Of a DNA stretch of 64,000 nucleotides, positions 48,801 through 59,380 are shown one piece after another. The stretch's first letter is position 1; every line of letters begins with the position of its first letter. A model generated the notes under the pieces. That model did not search any database, was not told the origin of the DNA, and saw nothing but the letters and a program-made list of their open reading frames with translations. The stretch covers positions 10,742,147 to 10,806,146 of the forward strand of contig OX030955.1 of the NCBI GenBank assembly GCA_943735955.1, in the 5' to 3' direction. The position numbers were made by a program, and so were the translations under genes. The stretch comes from Piscicola geometra (Eukaryota > Annelida > Clitellata > Hirudinida > Piscicolidae).

Positions 48801-51012
48801 TATTTTGCAGCAAGAGTAGGAAATATCACATAGAAGACATAAATAATCTGGAGGAAGAAGTGTTAGGGTGTCAGATTAAACTCCAGTGCAAAGCTTGCAA
48901 GCACCCACTGGAGGAAGAAGTGCATTTTACATAATTTTATTAACTTTTTATATTATTTTATTAACTTTTTATAATATTTTATTATTTTTTTATATTGTTT
49001 TATTAACTTTTTATATTATTTTATTATTTTTTATTTTATTAACTTTTTATATTATTTTATTAACCTTTATGTCATATTATTAATTTTAATGAATGTAAAA
49101 TAATTTTTATAAAAAATATAATTATCAAATACTAAGAAAAGACTAATTAATTATTTTAAATATTTTGTAGTCAACTTAGGAAATATCAAATAGAAGACAT
49201 AATAATCTAGAGGAAGAAGTGCTAGGACCTCAGATTGAGCACCAGTGTAAATCTTGCAAGCACCCACTGGCTACCTAATTTACCAGGCAGATGAGCTCTG
49301 CAGTTGAAGGACATACTGTCTTCTGAACGACTCTTCTAAACATGAAATTAATTGAAATAGTTATTTAATTAGTTTATTAAAATAGTAAATTTTCTATTAT
49401 TATTTTGGTTAAAGCAGTCATTCAGTCAGTCAGTCAGTCTATAGGACTATAAGCTGGAGTCTTGAACACCATTGGGTGCTTCAGTTTCTGCACTTGCTAC
49501 ATCTAGAATAGACTATTTTAACTCATTTTATTATGGTTAATAATACTTTGAAGCCTTTAATATTTATATTATTAATTTTTAAAACTATAAAAACAATATT
49601 TTTAGTTAAATAAAATATAGTATTTATTTTATTAATTTAAAAAAATAATATTTTACATTTGTAAAATTTTGAATAAATCAGTCAGTCAGACTATAGGCTA
49701 TGTTCTTATACACCATTGGGGCACCACAGTAAGACCTCCAACCAGTTCCCTCCATTCCTTTTGATTCTCTGATAGTCTTGTAGCGTGCTGCATTTGTACA
49801 CTATGTGCACACGGCCACTCCTTAGACCTCTTTGTACTATATATAAGGAGCCTTTGGACTAATAAACGCTCTCTCTCTCTTCCATTTTTCAAAACGATAC
49901 GTTACAGTCTCAAACCTTATCCACTCCACTATATTGTTCTACTATCTTTCCTTTGTCTGCTTTTTTTTGTCCTCCCTGGTCAGTGCCTTGAGGATAATGA
50001 CAACACCATCATAAATATTTTTGTGATGATGAAGATGCTGTATTGGTAAAGACAATGATTCTGTGGCAATGATTATCATGGTGATGTGGGTGAGGTGAAG
50101 GGTGAATAAATTATTTTTTAAAGTTGGTTGTTTTTTAAATATTTTCTAAATAAAATTATAACCATGTGTTTTATTTTATTTATTATTCAATACTCATCAA
50201 GAACCAGCAAAAAACTTAATGATTAAAGTGAGGAATCAATAACAAGCAAGTCAAATTTATTCAAATCCTATTTCCAGATTGAAAGAAAAAATAGAGCAAA
50301 CATTAAAGTTTTAAATGTTAATCTTTTAGTTTTAAGGATCACGTATTCTTTTTTAAAGATTATTTCATTGAAGACTTTTTATAATCACGATCAAGAACCA
50401 GCAAACAATTTTATAGTTAAAGTGACGAAACAACAACAGCCAAGTCAAATTTATTCAAATGCTATTTCGAGATTGAACGAAAAAAATATAACAAACATTA
50501 GATAAAAGTATTAAATTTTATTCTTAAAGTTTCAAAGATCACGTATTAATCACGTCTTTTTCCTTGAAAAGTAATTTTTTGAAGATTTTTATCCGGAAGA
50601 CTTAATCCGCAGAACTTTTTATCCGGAGGACTTTTAATCCGGAGGACTTTTTATCCGAGGACTTTTTATCCGGAGGACCTTTTATCCTAGAACCTAATTT
50701 AACAGTTCAACAATAATTCTTTTATTTGCAAACAAATAAATTTAAAAATCGAAGCAAATAAATGCTTGTATGATAATAAATGCTTGTATGATGTTGATCA
50801 AGCCAAAAGACTTTACCCACTCTGTTCTCATATAAGACTAGAAATTTACATTAGAATTTTTTTATAAAATTACTTGTCTTTTACGATACCTTCCAGTAAC
50901 TGACGCCATATTCGGCAAGTGCCTCAGTGCTCAAGAACCTTGGTGGGTTGCCTTGGTGAGGCTCTCTCCGATCAGTGACTGAGTCATTGTCCATTAACCA
51001 GGCTTGGACCAT
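45846..51012 (-). CDS. ADI1: Acireductone dioxygenase, copy A, complete 5-exon gene
   Basis: Exons on the minus strand: 51012-50890, 47006-46902, 46718-46652, 46446-46331, 45977-45846. Phases fit and the product is 180 residues, the normal family length. It starts MVQAWLMDNDSVTDRREPHQ. The cupin metal ligands are present: His84, His86 and Glu90 in EEHLHADPETR, and His130 in PAGLYHRF. GSGYFDFR and GSPVWTAYNR are further family hallmarks. The enzyme oxidises acireductone in the methionine salvage pathway, in the cytosol or nucleus; the bound metal (Fe or Ni) decides the products. The intron after exon 3 has a GC donor. Intron 1 holds a LINE relic and a 2.7-kb foldback element. All key residues are intact, so it is probably functional. 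Confidence 0.95.
46487..46637 (+). repeat. 36-38-bp VNTR in ADI1-A intron 3
   Basis: About four copies of a unit containing AGTTTTATCCATTTTAATTC and AGTTTCAGTTTCTATTT. The same intron in copy B (57350-57425) holds only about two copies, so the array changed length after the duplication. Confidence 0.9.
47200..47625 (+). pseudogene. LINE C-terminal relic (unit 1)
   Basis: Open frame with ARLLTGARKYNHISLVLKEL, then HWLGVE, LMHKCLSNECPDYLSSSIV and a damaged tail. This pattern is the region after reverse transcriptase in CR1/RTE-like non-LTR retrotransposons. It sits in intron 1 of ADI1-A, on the opposite strand. The same relic occupies the same place in copy B, so the insertion predates the duplication. 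Confidence 0.75.
48300..49265 (+). repeat. Imperfect tandem repeats inside the foldback element
   Basis: Five copies of a module containing AAATATCAAATAGAAGACAT occur near 48309, 48491, 48667, 48815 and 49178. Most are followed by AGAATAATC or GGAAGAAGTGCT and TTTTATATAATTTTATTAAT. Unit length varies from about 150 to 360 bases. Confidence 0.8.
49779..49906 (+). mobile_element. Possible 128-bp solo LTR (TRIM-like) nested in the foldback element
   Basis: The segment begins TGTAGCG and ends CGTTACA, near-perfect inverted ends. It is flanked by GTCT on both sides (49775-49778 and 49907-49910). It contains a TATA-box-like TACTATATATAAGG at about 49836 and an AATAAA signal at 49861, as a minimal LTR would. 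The 4-bp repeat is short enough to be chance. Confidence 0.4.
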
Positions 51013-51573
51013 TTTACAAATATTTCAAAAAAGTGGGAAAAAATTATTTAGCTAAATTGATCTCAAATACTTAAACCTTTAAAGTTCAAACTTTAAACAG
51101 CCACAGAGCTTTACCAAGTTTTTTTTAATACGCCTCTGGTTAAAAGTACATTAACGAGTTCAAAGATCAAGATGATATAATTAAAAGTTTATTTTTGAAA
51201 ATTTTTTTGTTTGATTAGATGTAATAAATAAACTTATTAATTCATATTTGAGATTCCATATTTTATGTTTTCAAGACTGTTTAAATGTTTCTGCAAATTT
51301 TACTAACTTGATATAACTTGTTGAAAAAAATTATTAGTTATTATTTTATGTTGTGTAATATAATAATATCTCAATTTTTAATATTTTGTTCCATTCAAAT
51401 ATATTTCACTCATAGATATCCGTATAAATATAGTAATGTACTCTACTATACTACGCATATACTATATATAATGTAGAAGAGGACAACTATGGAAAAAAAG
51501 GAGACAAAGTCGAGGTGGAAGAAAAAAATAAAGTTCCATAAGGGGAGGTAGAGAAGGGAGAGGAGAAATCAAA

Positions 51574-52927
51574 GTGGTCTTCAAGAATGCAAGGAAACTG
51601 AGAAATATAGGGGAACAACGAGAAGCAGTTGAATTCATAAGAAATAATGATATAGATATCTGTGGACTATGCAAGACAAACCTAAACGAGGATCAGATGG
51701 TGGATGGACAAGGCTTTTTAGAATGGTTTGGTGTGGGGTTTTTAGTGAAGAAGGAATTGAAAGCAGAGGTAGTGAACAAATACCAAGAAGAAGATTTGCT
51801 GGTGTTGAGGATGAACGGAGAAACAGGTCTGGTGGTGTGTGTGGTGTATCAAAGATGCGAGGGGGTGGATAAGGCTGCAAATAAAAGAAGAATTTCGTGC
51901 ATAGCTAGGTTGGCAAGAAAAGCAAAAAAGACAGGAGATAGACTGGTGGTAGGAGGGGATTTCAATGGACATCTTATGGAATTGGATGGGGTAGATAACA
52001 CAAACGGTTAAGAAAATGGTCGAAGAAGAAGAGCTGAGCATCTTGAATTGTGAGTGGCCAGGGATGAACATTCCCACTTGGAAATGTGGCAAGAAAGAGT
52101 TTGGGTTAGACTTGGTACTAACAAACGATAAAGGAAAGGAAGAAGTGGTAGAAGGGTGGGTTGGTGAGCTTGGGGATGTAGTGGAAAGTGATCATTGTAT
52201 GGTGGCGGTAAAGATGAAGTGGAACAAGAATAAAAATCAAGGAAAAAGAAAGAAGAAAAAGATCATTAAGAAGGAGAGTTTAGAACTCTGGGGTGGGGAG
52301 GTTGAAACAGAAATAATTAAAAACAAAGGGGAGAATATAGAAGAGTTGAATAGAAGAGAAGCAAAAAGATTCGAAGTGGAGAAACCAAGACACCATCACA
52401 TAGATTGTTGGGATGTGGAGGTGGAAGAAGCCGTGAAGAGAAGGAAAGAATGGAGTAGGGAGCATAGGCGAAGAGAAAAGCAACTTGGAAGAGGAGCAGC
52501 AAAGACGAAAGAAGCTTGGGAGCAATACCTCTTTCGAAAACAGATAGCGAGTGAAATGGTTTCGAAGAAAATAACAGAGTGGAATAGAAAAAGAATGGAA
52601 TGCATGGGAAGAGGGAATGAAAAAAAGAGAAATATATTAAGAGAGTTGAATAGGTTTATGGGGAAAAAGAAAAAATTAATGGAGGTAAAGGATCTGGTGG
52701 ATGAAGAGGGTGGTGTTTGGAAAGGAAAAGAGGAGATGGGAGAGTGCATACTCAACACATGGGGAAAGTTTCTAAATACGGAGGGAGAAGCCACGATGAA
52801 CATCGAAAAAGAAAGTATCCAAATGGAGGATGAAGGAAGCATCAGTAAGAATGAATTTAAACGGGCACTGAAAAAACTTAAACTAGGAAAAGCAGCGGAT
52901 GAAGAGGGGGTAACTGGGAGTTGTTGA
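51574..52927 (+). pseudogene. LINE endonuclease region, frameshifted
   Basis: First frame 51574-52011: VEFIRNNDIDICGLCKTNLN, later LVVGGDFNGHL (the GDFN active-site block). After a one-base shift at about 52012 it continues in 52016-52927: DLVLTN and GDVVESDHCMV (the SDH catalytic motif), then a long Lys/Glu-rich linker. TAA at 52009-52011 and the shift prevent translation as one protein. Confidence 0.85.
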
Positions 52928-54845
52928 AGTCGTTGAAATGTAGAGGAAGAGAAGAGGTGAGAAATTGGTTTAATAAAATATTAGAAAGAGGTGAGGTACC
53001 GAAAAGTTAGAGGTATAGGCGGGTCGTCCTAATTCATAAAGGAGGGGAGAGACGGAAAATTAAGAATTATCGACCGGTAGCAATTAGCAGCATTTTATAT
53101 AAGCTAATGATGATTATTTTGGGAGAACGAGTGGAGAGAGGGGCAGAAAGTAAATGTATAATTAATGAAACACAGGGAGGGTTTAGAAGAGGGAGGCGTG
53201 GGGATGATAACCTCTATATGTTAGGGCGGGTTGTTGAAATTGCAAAGGCAAGAGGTGAAAGACTATTGGTAGCGGGCTTAGACTTAGAAAAAGCATATGA
53301 TAGGGTGAACAGAGGTAAATTGTTTGAAGTGTTAGAGAAAATGGGAATGGGTGGAAGAATTTTAAGGGTGTTGAGGGAGGTGTATAAGAATAACAAAGTG
53401 AGATTTGTGTTGGGGGACTTGGAGACAGAATGGGTTACGTGCACAATTGGAGTTAGACAGGGTTGTCCTTTATCTCCAATCCTCTTCAATCTATTCAGTA
53501 GGGATGTGGCAGCGGTCCTGGATAACCATCGAGCCGGGGTAGTGATGAAAGTACACAATCAAATGGGTAGGGAAGATAGTAGGAAAGAGTGGAGGTTTGG
53601 AGGAATGCTTTATGCTGATGACATCCTAGTGACAGCGGAAAATGAAGATAATATGAAAATAGTGTTAGAGGATGTACTGAAGGTGTTAGAGGAATATGGA
53701 ATGAAACTGAATGAAGAGAAATCTAAAGTTGTGGAACTGGTTGGTAATACAGGTATGGAAGGATGTCAAGAATGGGTAATTAGAGGTAGGACCATAAGAA
53801 AATGTGATGAGGTAAGGTATTTAGGATTAAGGCTTAAAGGGGGAAAAAAGGGGGGATTTATCAATTTGGTGAAATGATGAGAAACGTTGGAAGCCTAACC
53901 GGCATGGTAAAATATGGAGCAAAAAGATCGGGAAGTCGTTTTATCATGGGCAGGGAGGCATGGAAAAGCTTGGTTGTAGGAAAGATAATGTATGGAGTTG
54001 CAGCAGTTGGTTGGTCAGCTAAGGAGAGAAAGAAGTTAGAGGTTTTGCAGACTAAGTTTGGGAGATGGATATGGGGGGTAGAGACTAGCGTAAAAAATGT
54101 CGTAGTACATGGTGAAACAGCCTGGAGTACATTCTGGGAAAGAGAGGCTAAGGTCATGACAGACTTTATGATTATGACATTAGAGGGGAAAGATATAGTA
54201 GGAAGAGTAGGTAGAGCATGTGTAGAGGAGATAGGTAAGAAATCTAAATGGTGGAGAGGTGTAGCCAACTTAGGAAAAAAATGGGATGTGGAGGTTATGA
54301 GCAGAATGGTACGTGGAGGAAAAGGGGCACGAGCAAGAGTGTTTATGATGGGCGTTTCAGAAAGAGAGGTCGGAGGGATGGGGGAAAGGGAGCTGGTGAA
54401 GAGGATCCAACAAAAGGGAAGGGAGGAATGGGGGAATAAGATAGAGGAAAGTGAAAGTATGAGAAGATACCGTGAGGAGAAGTCAGAAAGCAGGAAGTTG
54501 GAAAAATATGTAGATGGTTCAGATGGAGCGAAAGTTAGGATGATGTGTAGAGGGGATAGCTTGACGGTAAGGAATATTGAAATTGTGCGCTGGAAGTATG
54601 AGAAGGAGGATAGGAATTGTGTTTGTGGGAAGGAAGAGAATGAGAGGCACGTTTTGCTTGAGTGTGGGTTGTATGAAGAGTGGAGAGAAGAATGGCTGAC
54701 GGTTTGGAGAAGGGAGCGTGGAAAACAGGACCCGATGGAAGGGGTCCTTGGTTACCAGGAAGAGGATCGGAGGATGGAAGAAGTGGTGCTGAGAAGTGTG
54801 GGAGCAATCTGGAGACAGAGGGAGAGGAGAGAAAGGGGGAGATGA
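52928..54845 (+). pseudogene. LINE reverse transcriptase and C-terminal domain, frameshifted
   Basis: NYRPVAISSILYKL lies at 53065-53106, after an in-frame TAG near 53008. Then 53107-53877 carries ETQGGFRRGRRGDDNL, VAGLDLEKAYDRVNR, GVRQGCPLSPILFNLF and the catalytic box LYADDILV. A further shift near 53874 leads to 53874-54845, with a Cys/His knuckle CVCGKEENERHVLLEC. At least three shifts and one nonsense codon make it inactive. Confidence 0.88.
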
Positions 54846-54971
54846 AGAAAAAGATTTGAAGTGTCGAGACAAAGGCACTATAAATACTACTACTACTACT
54901 ACTACTACTACTATATAAATATATATATATTGAGAATGTATGAATTCAGAATATTTGTATGTCGAATCAAC

Positions 54972-55009
<38 letters not shown>

Positions 55010-55010
<1 letters not shown>

Positions 55011-55680
55011 CCTACAAAAAACTATATCTATGGTTTCACTTCTATGCCAGCGTCTTTCTTCTAAATTCTTGAATTTGATGTAAGAGCGCTATAGAATTTT
55101 TTTTATTTGATTAATTGAAAACGGGTTATAGTTTATTACTTTTTCCAAATGTTGCTATTGTTCTGCAAGCCAGGCTCCATAAGATCTACCAAAGCAGACA
55201 AACAAATCTAAAATACCAGCACCATCTTCTAAGGATGGGACCACAATTTCATGGCTTCTTGCCTGCTTCTTCTAGCTCTATTAATCATCTTTCTGTAGCC
55301 AATGGCTTTCAAACGACTGTTCTAGGACAGCTTTCATATGTTCCTAGGCTCTATAGCAGAGACGGCGATCTGCTGCAAATCTTGGGAGAGGTCTTACCCA
55401 GCATGGACGATCCTGGGGTGGTTCTGGGATCTAGACCCCTCTTCTCCACAGTCAAAAAAACAATTTTAACTTCTGTTTTGATACGAATATTCATGTAAGC
55501 AATGAATAGTTTTGTTTTAGACAGCTATAACTATGACTACACATACTCACAATGTATTACTATGTAAAAGTTCTGTTTTCTGCCGTGTTTGACGATTGTG
55601 TTCGCATCAAAACAAGAGTTTGAAAATGTTTTTATTGTAAAAAGTTAAGGCCTCCCCCCAGGATTGTCGTCTATGCTCTA
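55010..55680 (+). repeat. Terminal block of duplication unit 1 (C1)
   Basis: Matches 61355-62025 along its length: ATCTATGGTTTCACTTCTAT, the GCGCTATAGAA repeat-tail motif, CAAATGTTGCTATTGTTCTG and the C-rich AAGGCC..CCCAGGATTG at the end. Open frames of about 110-127 codons in both copies diverge by frameshift, so they are probably not genes. Confidence 0.8.
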
Positions 55681-56710
55681 AAAGCAGTTTCTTAATACTT
55701 ACCGTAAAATAACAATATATTCGCCCACTTTTAAACAAGTGTTTTTATTATTTTTCCACTTACCTCAAAAATTTTTAAATAAATAGATTTTAAGAATGTT
55801 TTGCTCATAATTTACCTAATTCTAATCGAATTCAATTATTCATAATTTTATTGAAATTCTATTACGATTATTATTATTTTTCGCTATAATCACCATCATA
55901 GACATTCTTTTTAAAATTCATTTATGAGGGCCAAAAAACAATTATTTTGCAATAAATGGTTGCGCCTGAACATTATGAGTGTACGAAAAACCTGGTATTT
56001 CTCGGTACTTCTGCCTGGTATCGTGTCTGGGACATAGGCCACCATCCAGCTTTCACCAGACGTGTTGGTCAGGAGAGTTTTTGTGGAAGCTTACTGAGCC
56101 CCGAGAGCAAATATAATGGGAAAAAAATACTTTCGTTCCTACGATTTGAATTTGATTTGATAAACAAAAACACTACTTATGTTAAAACTGTCGCCAAAAT
56201 CAAAATCTTAGTCGAAGTTATTTTTCCACATATTCAAAGATAGTAACATGTTCTAAAGTAAAAAATCGATAGGGTGAAAGACATGAGAGTGAAGTGTGTA
56301 GCAAGCAATAGTGAAGAAATGAGATAATTTTTTTAAATATTTATTTTTGTCCTCAGAGAATTTTTATTATTCGTAAACAATACAACCGGAAAAATATTTA
56401 TTTCAAAATCAGTTTGAATCACATCAGAACGAAACCCTATTTGAAAAGCTTATCGAACAATAAAAGATGTAATTTTCAAGAAAAGTTTATCAGGACATAA
56501 TATTTCTTCAAGCTGGGTTTAGCAACATTAATTTAAACAATCAACAGCCTAATCATCCAAAATTGTTTGTTACAATGTTTCACGGTGATTTGAAAGCGAT
56601 TGATAAAGAATCTATTAAAAAAGAGTAAGATAATTATTATTATCGATATTATTATTATGATAATAATTATAATTATAATAATAATAATCATCATCATTAT
56701 AATTAACGAC

Positions 56711-58932
56711 TCAGCCCTTGTTCAACACCCCTGCTTGATAAGTCTTGATGTAGTCGTGGTGGGCAGTGTGGACAGCATCTGCCCTGTTGTACGCCGTCCA
56801 CACTGGACTGCCTTGGAAGAAACGCCTCGCCTTCGTGTAGTTCTGCGTGGTATGCATGTAGGCTTATGATTATAGAACATTATCGTAAATTTCATTGTTC
56901 TGATGTTAAATGTAATTGTATCTATAAATATTTTTGTAATTTTCATTTTACTGGATTTTAAAAATATCTCGCGCGCACAACACCACATAACTTTGAAAAA
57001 ACATGAATATAGGCTGAGGAATCTAAATTTCGTCATAACCCTAGTATTCAACCTTAATTAAATCACCAAATTGCAATCGATTCAAGTATAATCAAACTGT
57101 TGTGAATCACTCTTTCCACACACTCATGCATCATAGCCTGTGAACAAGGCAAGTTGAATATGCAATTATTACACACCTCCACCACTACTACTAACACTAG
57201 TGTCAGGGCTGAATCGATGGTAAAGACCCGCAGGCAGTGAAATCATCTCTCCAGCACACAGACTCACGCGCACCCACTCGTCAGTGTCGGCCTTGCGGAA
57301 GTCAAAGTAGCCTGTTCCAGTGATATTGCACTTGAAAAAATTATTTATGTTTCAGTTTAGTTTCATCTGTTTTAATTCAGTTTCAGTTTCTATTTAGTTT
57401 TATTTATTTTAATTCAGTTTCGGTTACTGAAATACTACTGGCCTGCTCCTTCTGCGATGAGACGCGTCTCCGGTTCCGTGTGCAGGTGCTCTTCGTAGAA
57501 CTTCTCCATCTGAGTGGTGCAGTATTGCGAATTGAAGTCATTCATATGAGGGGTTGTCAGGCTGCAATGATGTTATTCAATACACAATTCTTGGTTCTTT
57601 TGAAGAATAATTAATTTATTAAAAGGCTTTATTCACACACAAAAATCTTTAAATTTTGATATTTTCTGTGAATCACACAAGTAGGTGTATTCCTCACCAT
57701 CTCCTCGAAATTTTCAAGACACTCCTTGCTGCAAGTGACCTGGTCTTGGTAGGTGTAGCCCCCTTCCTTGAGAATGTCGTTCAACTGCTCTTCCGACTCA
57801 ATCTGGTGGTGATAAGTGTTAAGTCAGTAGTGCTATAAAAATACCATTAAACTTATTAGTGGTGATTCTGCACTGGAAAAAATACTTGCATGGTTTGATT
57901 ATTATTTCACAACTCAATCTCAATCAATGTTGATTATTACTAAAGCATTAGTAACTAAAGATTAGTTGTACTAAAACCTAATCAACACCACAGCTAGGCT
58001 CATAACAGGTGCTAGTAAGTATGATCACATCAGCCCTATTCTCAAGGAGCTTCACTGGCTTCGTGTTGAAAATAGAATTGAATATAAAAACATATTGTTA
58101 ATGCACAAGTGTCTGTCTAATGAGTGTCCAGATTATTTGTCGAGTAGCATTGTCATGAGGGCAAGTCTTCCCCAGAGAGAAAGACTCAAGTCTTCCAGGT
58201 CAAGAGATGTAGTTGGACAGAGCTACAAACTCAAAGATGCAAGTGCAAGAAGCTTTTTTGTTGCAGCACTAAATCTTTGGAATAGTCTTCCAAATAGACT
58301 CAAATTCCCGAGCTCGACCACAACATTCAGCCATTCCCTGAAAATGTACTTGTTTGGCAGATCACAATAACCCACAAATATACTGCTAATTTCTTCCATT
58401 CAATAAATTTCTTGCTTCCTCATTTTATTTATTTATATTTATTATTGGTTAATAATAACTTTTAAAAAATTATTATAATTAATATCATTATTAACTTCTC
58501 CATATGGTCTTGAAGCCCATCCGAGTTTACGCCACAATAATCTTACTCGTTGTTGTATTGTATTGTATTGTAAATTAAGACCATAAACCAGGTTAATGAA
58601 GAAATTAATTAAAAGATTAAATAAGTAAATGAAAAATTGATTTAGTAAGAAGTAAATTAAAAGATAAATGAATTTCAAATCTAATTAATTAACTAATTGG
58701 AAGATTAATTTAACAGTTGATCAAGCCAAAAGTCTTTACCCACTCTGTTCTCACATAGGTTTGAAAATTACATTAGAATTTTTATGAAATTACTTGTCTT
58801 TTACGATACCTTCCAGTAACTGACGCCATATTCGGCAAGTGCCTCAGTGCTCAAGAACCTTGGTGGGTTGCCTTGGTGAGGCTGTCTGCGATCAGTGACT
58901 GAGTCATTATCCATTAACCAGGCTTGGACCAT
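56711..58932 (-). CDS. ADI1: Acireductone dioxygenase, copy B, complete 5-exon gene
   Basis: Exons: 58932-58810, 57802-57698, 57509-57443, 57311-57196, 56842-56711; each has exactly the length of its copy-A partner, giving 180 residues. The metal ligands (EEHLH, downstream Glu, PAGLYHRF) are all kept. It differs from copy A by a few substitutions (for example DRRQPHQ for DRREPHQ) and by its C-terminal end (AGVLNKG versus AGVFKKC). The GC donor after exon 3 is conserved. Introns lack the foldback element, so this gene is only 2.2 kb long against 5.2 kb for copy A. The intact frame with mostly conservative change suggests both copies remain active (inference). Confidence 0.95.
57980..58370 (+). 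pseudogene. LINE C-terminal relic (unit 2)
   Basis: Better-preserved partner of the relic at 47200: ECPDYLSSSIVMRASLPQRE, then SARSFFVAALNLWNSLPNRL and a terminal LKMYLFGRSQ stop. This is the standard C-terminal end of CR1/RTE-like LINE ORF2 proteins, in ADI1-B intron 1 on the opposite strand. Confidence 0.78.
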
Positions 58933-59380
58933 TTTAAAATTATTTCAAGGAATTTGAAAAAAATTATTTAGCTAAAATACTTAAACCTTTAAACAGCTTT
59001 ACCAAGTTTTTTTGAATACGCCTCTGGTTAAAAGTACATTAACGAGTCCAAAGATCAAGATGAAATAACTAATAGTTTGTATTTGAAAATTATTTAAGTT
59101 TGATTAGATGTAATAAATAAACTTATTAATTTCTATTTGAGATTCCATATTTAATGTTTTCAAGACTTTTTAAATGTTTATGCAAATTTGACTATTTTGA
59201 TCAAACTTGTTTAAAAAATATTAGTTATTGTTTTATGTTGTGTAATATAAATATTATCTCGATTCTTTAGATTTTGTTCCATTCAAATATATTTCACTTC
59301 TAGATATCCATATACATATAGTAATATACTCTACTATACAGTATAGTAGAGTATTGTCTATACTATACTATACTATACAT

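Larger units (their letters stand above)
47985..50694. mobile_element. 2.7-kb foldback/MULE-like DNA element with modular inverted repeats
   Basis: Flanked by identical 9-mers TAATTTAAC (47976-47984 and 50695-50703). The paralogous site in unit 2 (58706-58714) has a single TAATTTAAC and no element, which is a clean empty site. Ends: GGCAAACGGATAAAAGATCC and, reverse-complemented, GGTTCTAGGATAAAAGGTCC. The outer inverted repeats are tandem copies of CCGGATAAAAAGTCCT (about eight left, five or six right). They are followed by inverted homologous segments near 48160-48290 and 50430-50570. The right subterminal segment is also duplicated directly (50160-50400). Long inverted repeats with a 9-bp target duplication suggest a Mutator-type or foldback element. 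No transposase is visible. Confidence 0.85.
51480..54915 (+). mobile_element. Dead non-LTR retrotransposon (LINE) with endonuclease and reverse transcriptase
   Basis: One long plus-strand coding region broken by frameshifts holds, in order, an APE-type endonuclease, a reverse transcriptase and a C-terminal Cys/His knuckle, and ends in a (CTA)n tail (about 54885-54912). Purine-rich composition differs sharply from the surrounding AT-rich host DNA. It lies between the ADI1 part of unit 1 and its terminal block; unit 2 lacks it. The C-terminal knuckle is typical of Jockey/I-group elements; the clade is not certain. Confidence 0.88.
44371..55680. repeat. Segmental duplication, unit 1 (contains ADI1 copy A)
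   Basis: Collinear with 55681-62025. Both units start at CTTAATACTTACCGTAAAAT, carry the same ADI1 exons, introns and LINE remnant, and end with a shared block (55010-55680 versus 61355-62025). Unit 1 is longer because it holds a 478-bp insert (44813-45290), a foldback element (47985-50694) and a LINE (about 51480-54915). Without these it is about 4.7 kb, close to unit 2 without its own hAT insert. Confidence 0.88.

Noticed and set aside
55115..55498. 127-codon open frame in block C1
   Set aside because: The homologous frame in block C2 is shifted and no family features are visible, so coding is unlikely.
55956..56243. 95-codon frame with a possible Trp/Tyr-rich product
   Set aside because: The copy in unit 1 (44670-44875) has different stops and an insertion; probably repeat-derived.
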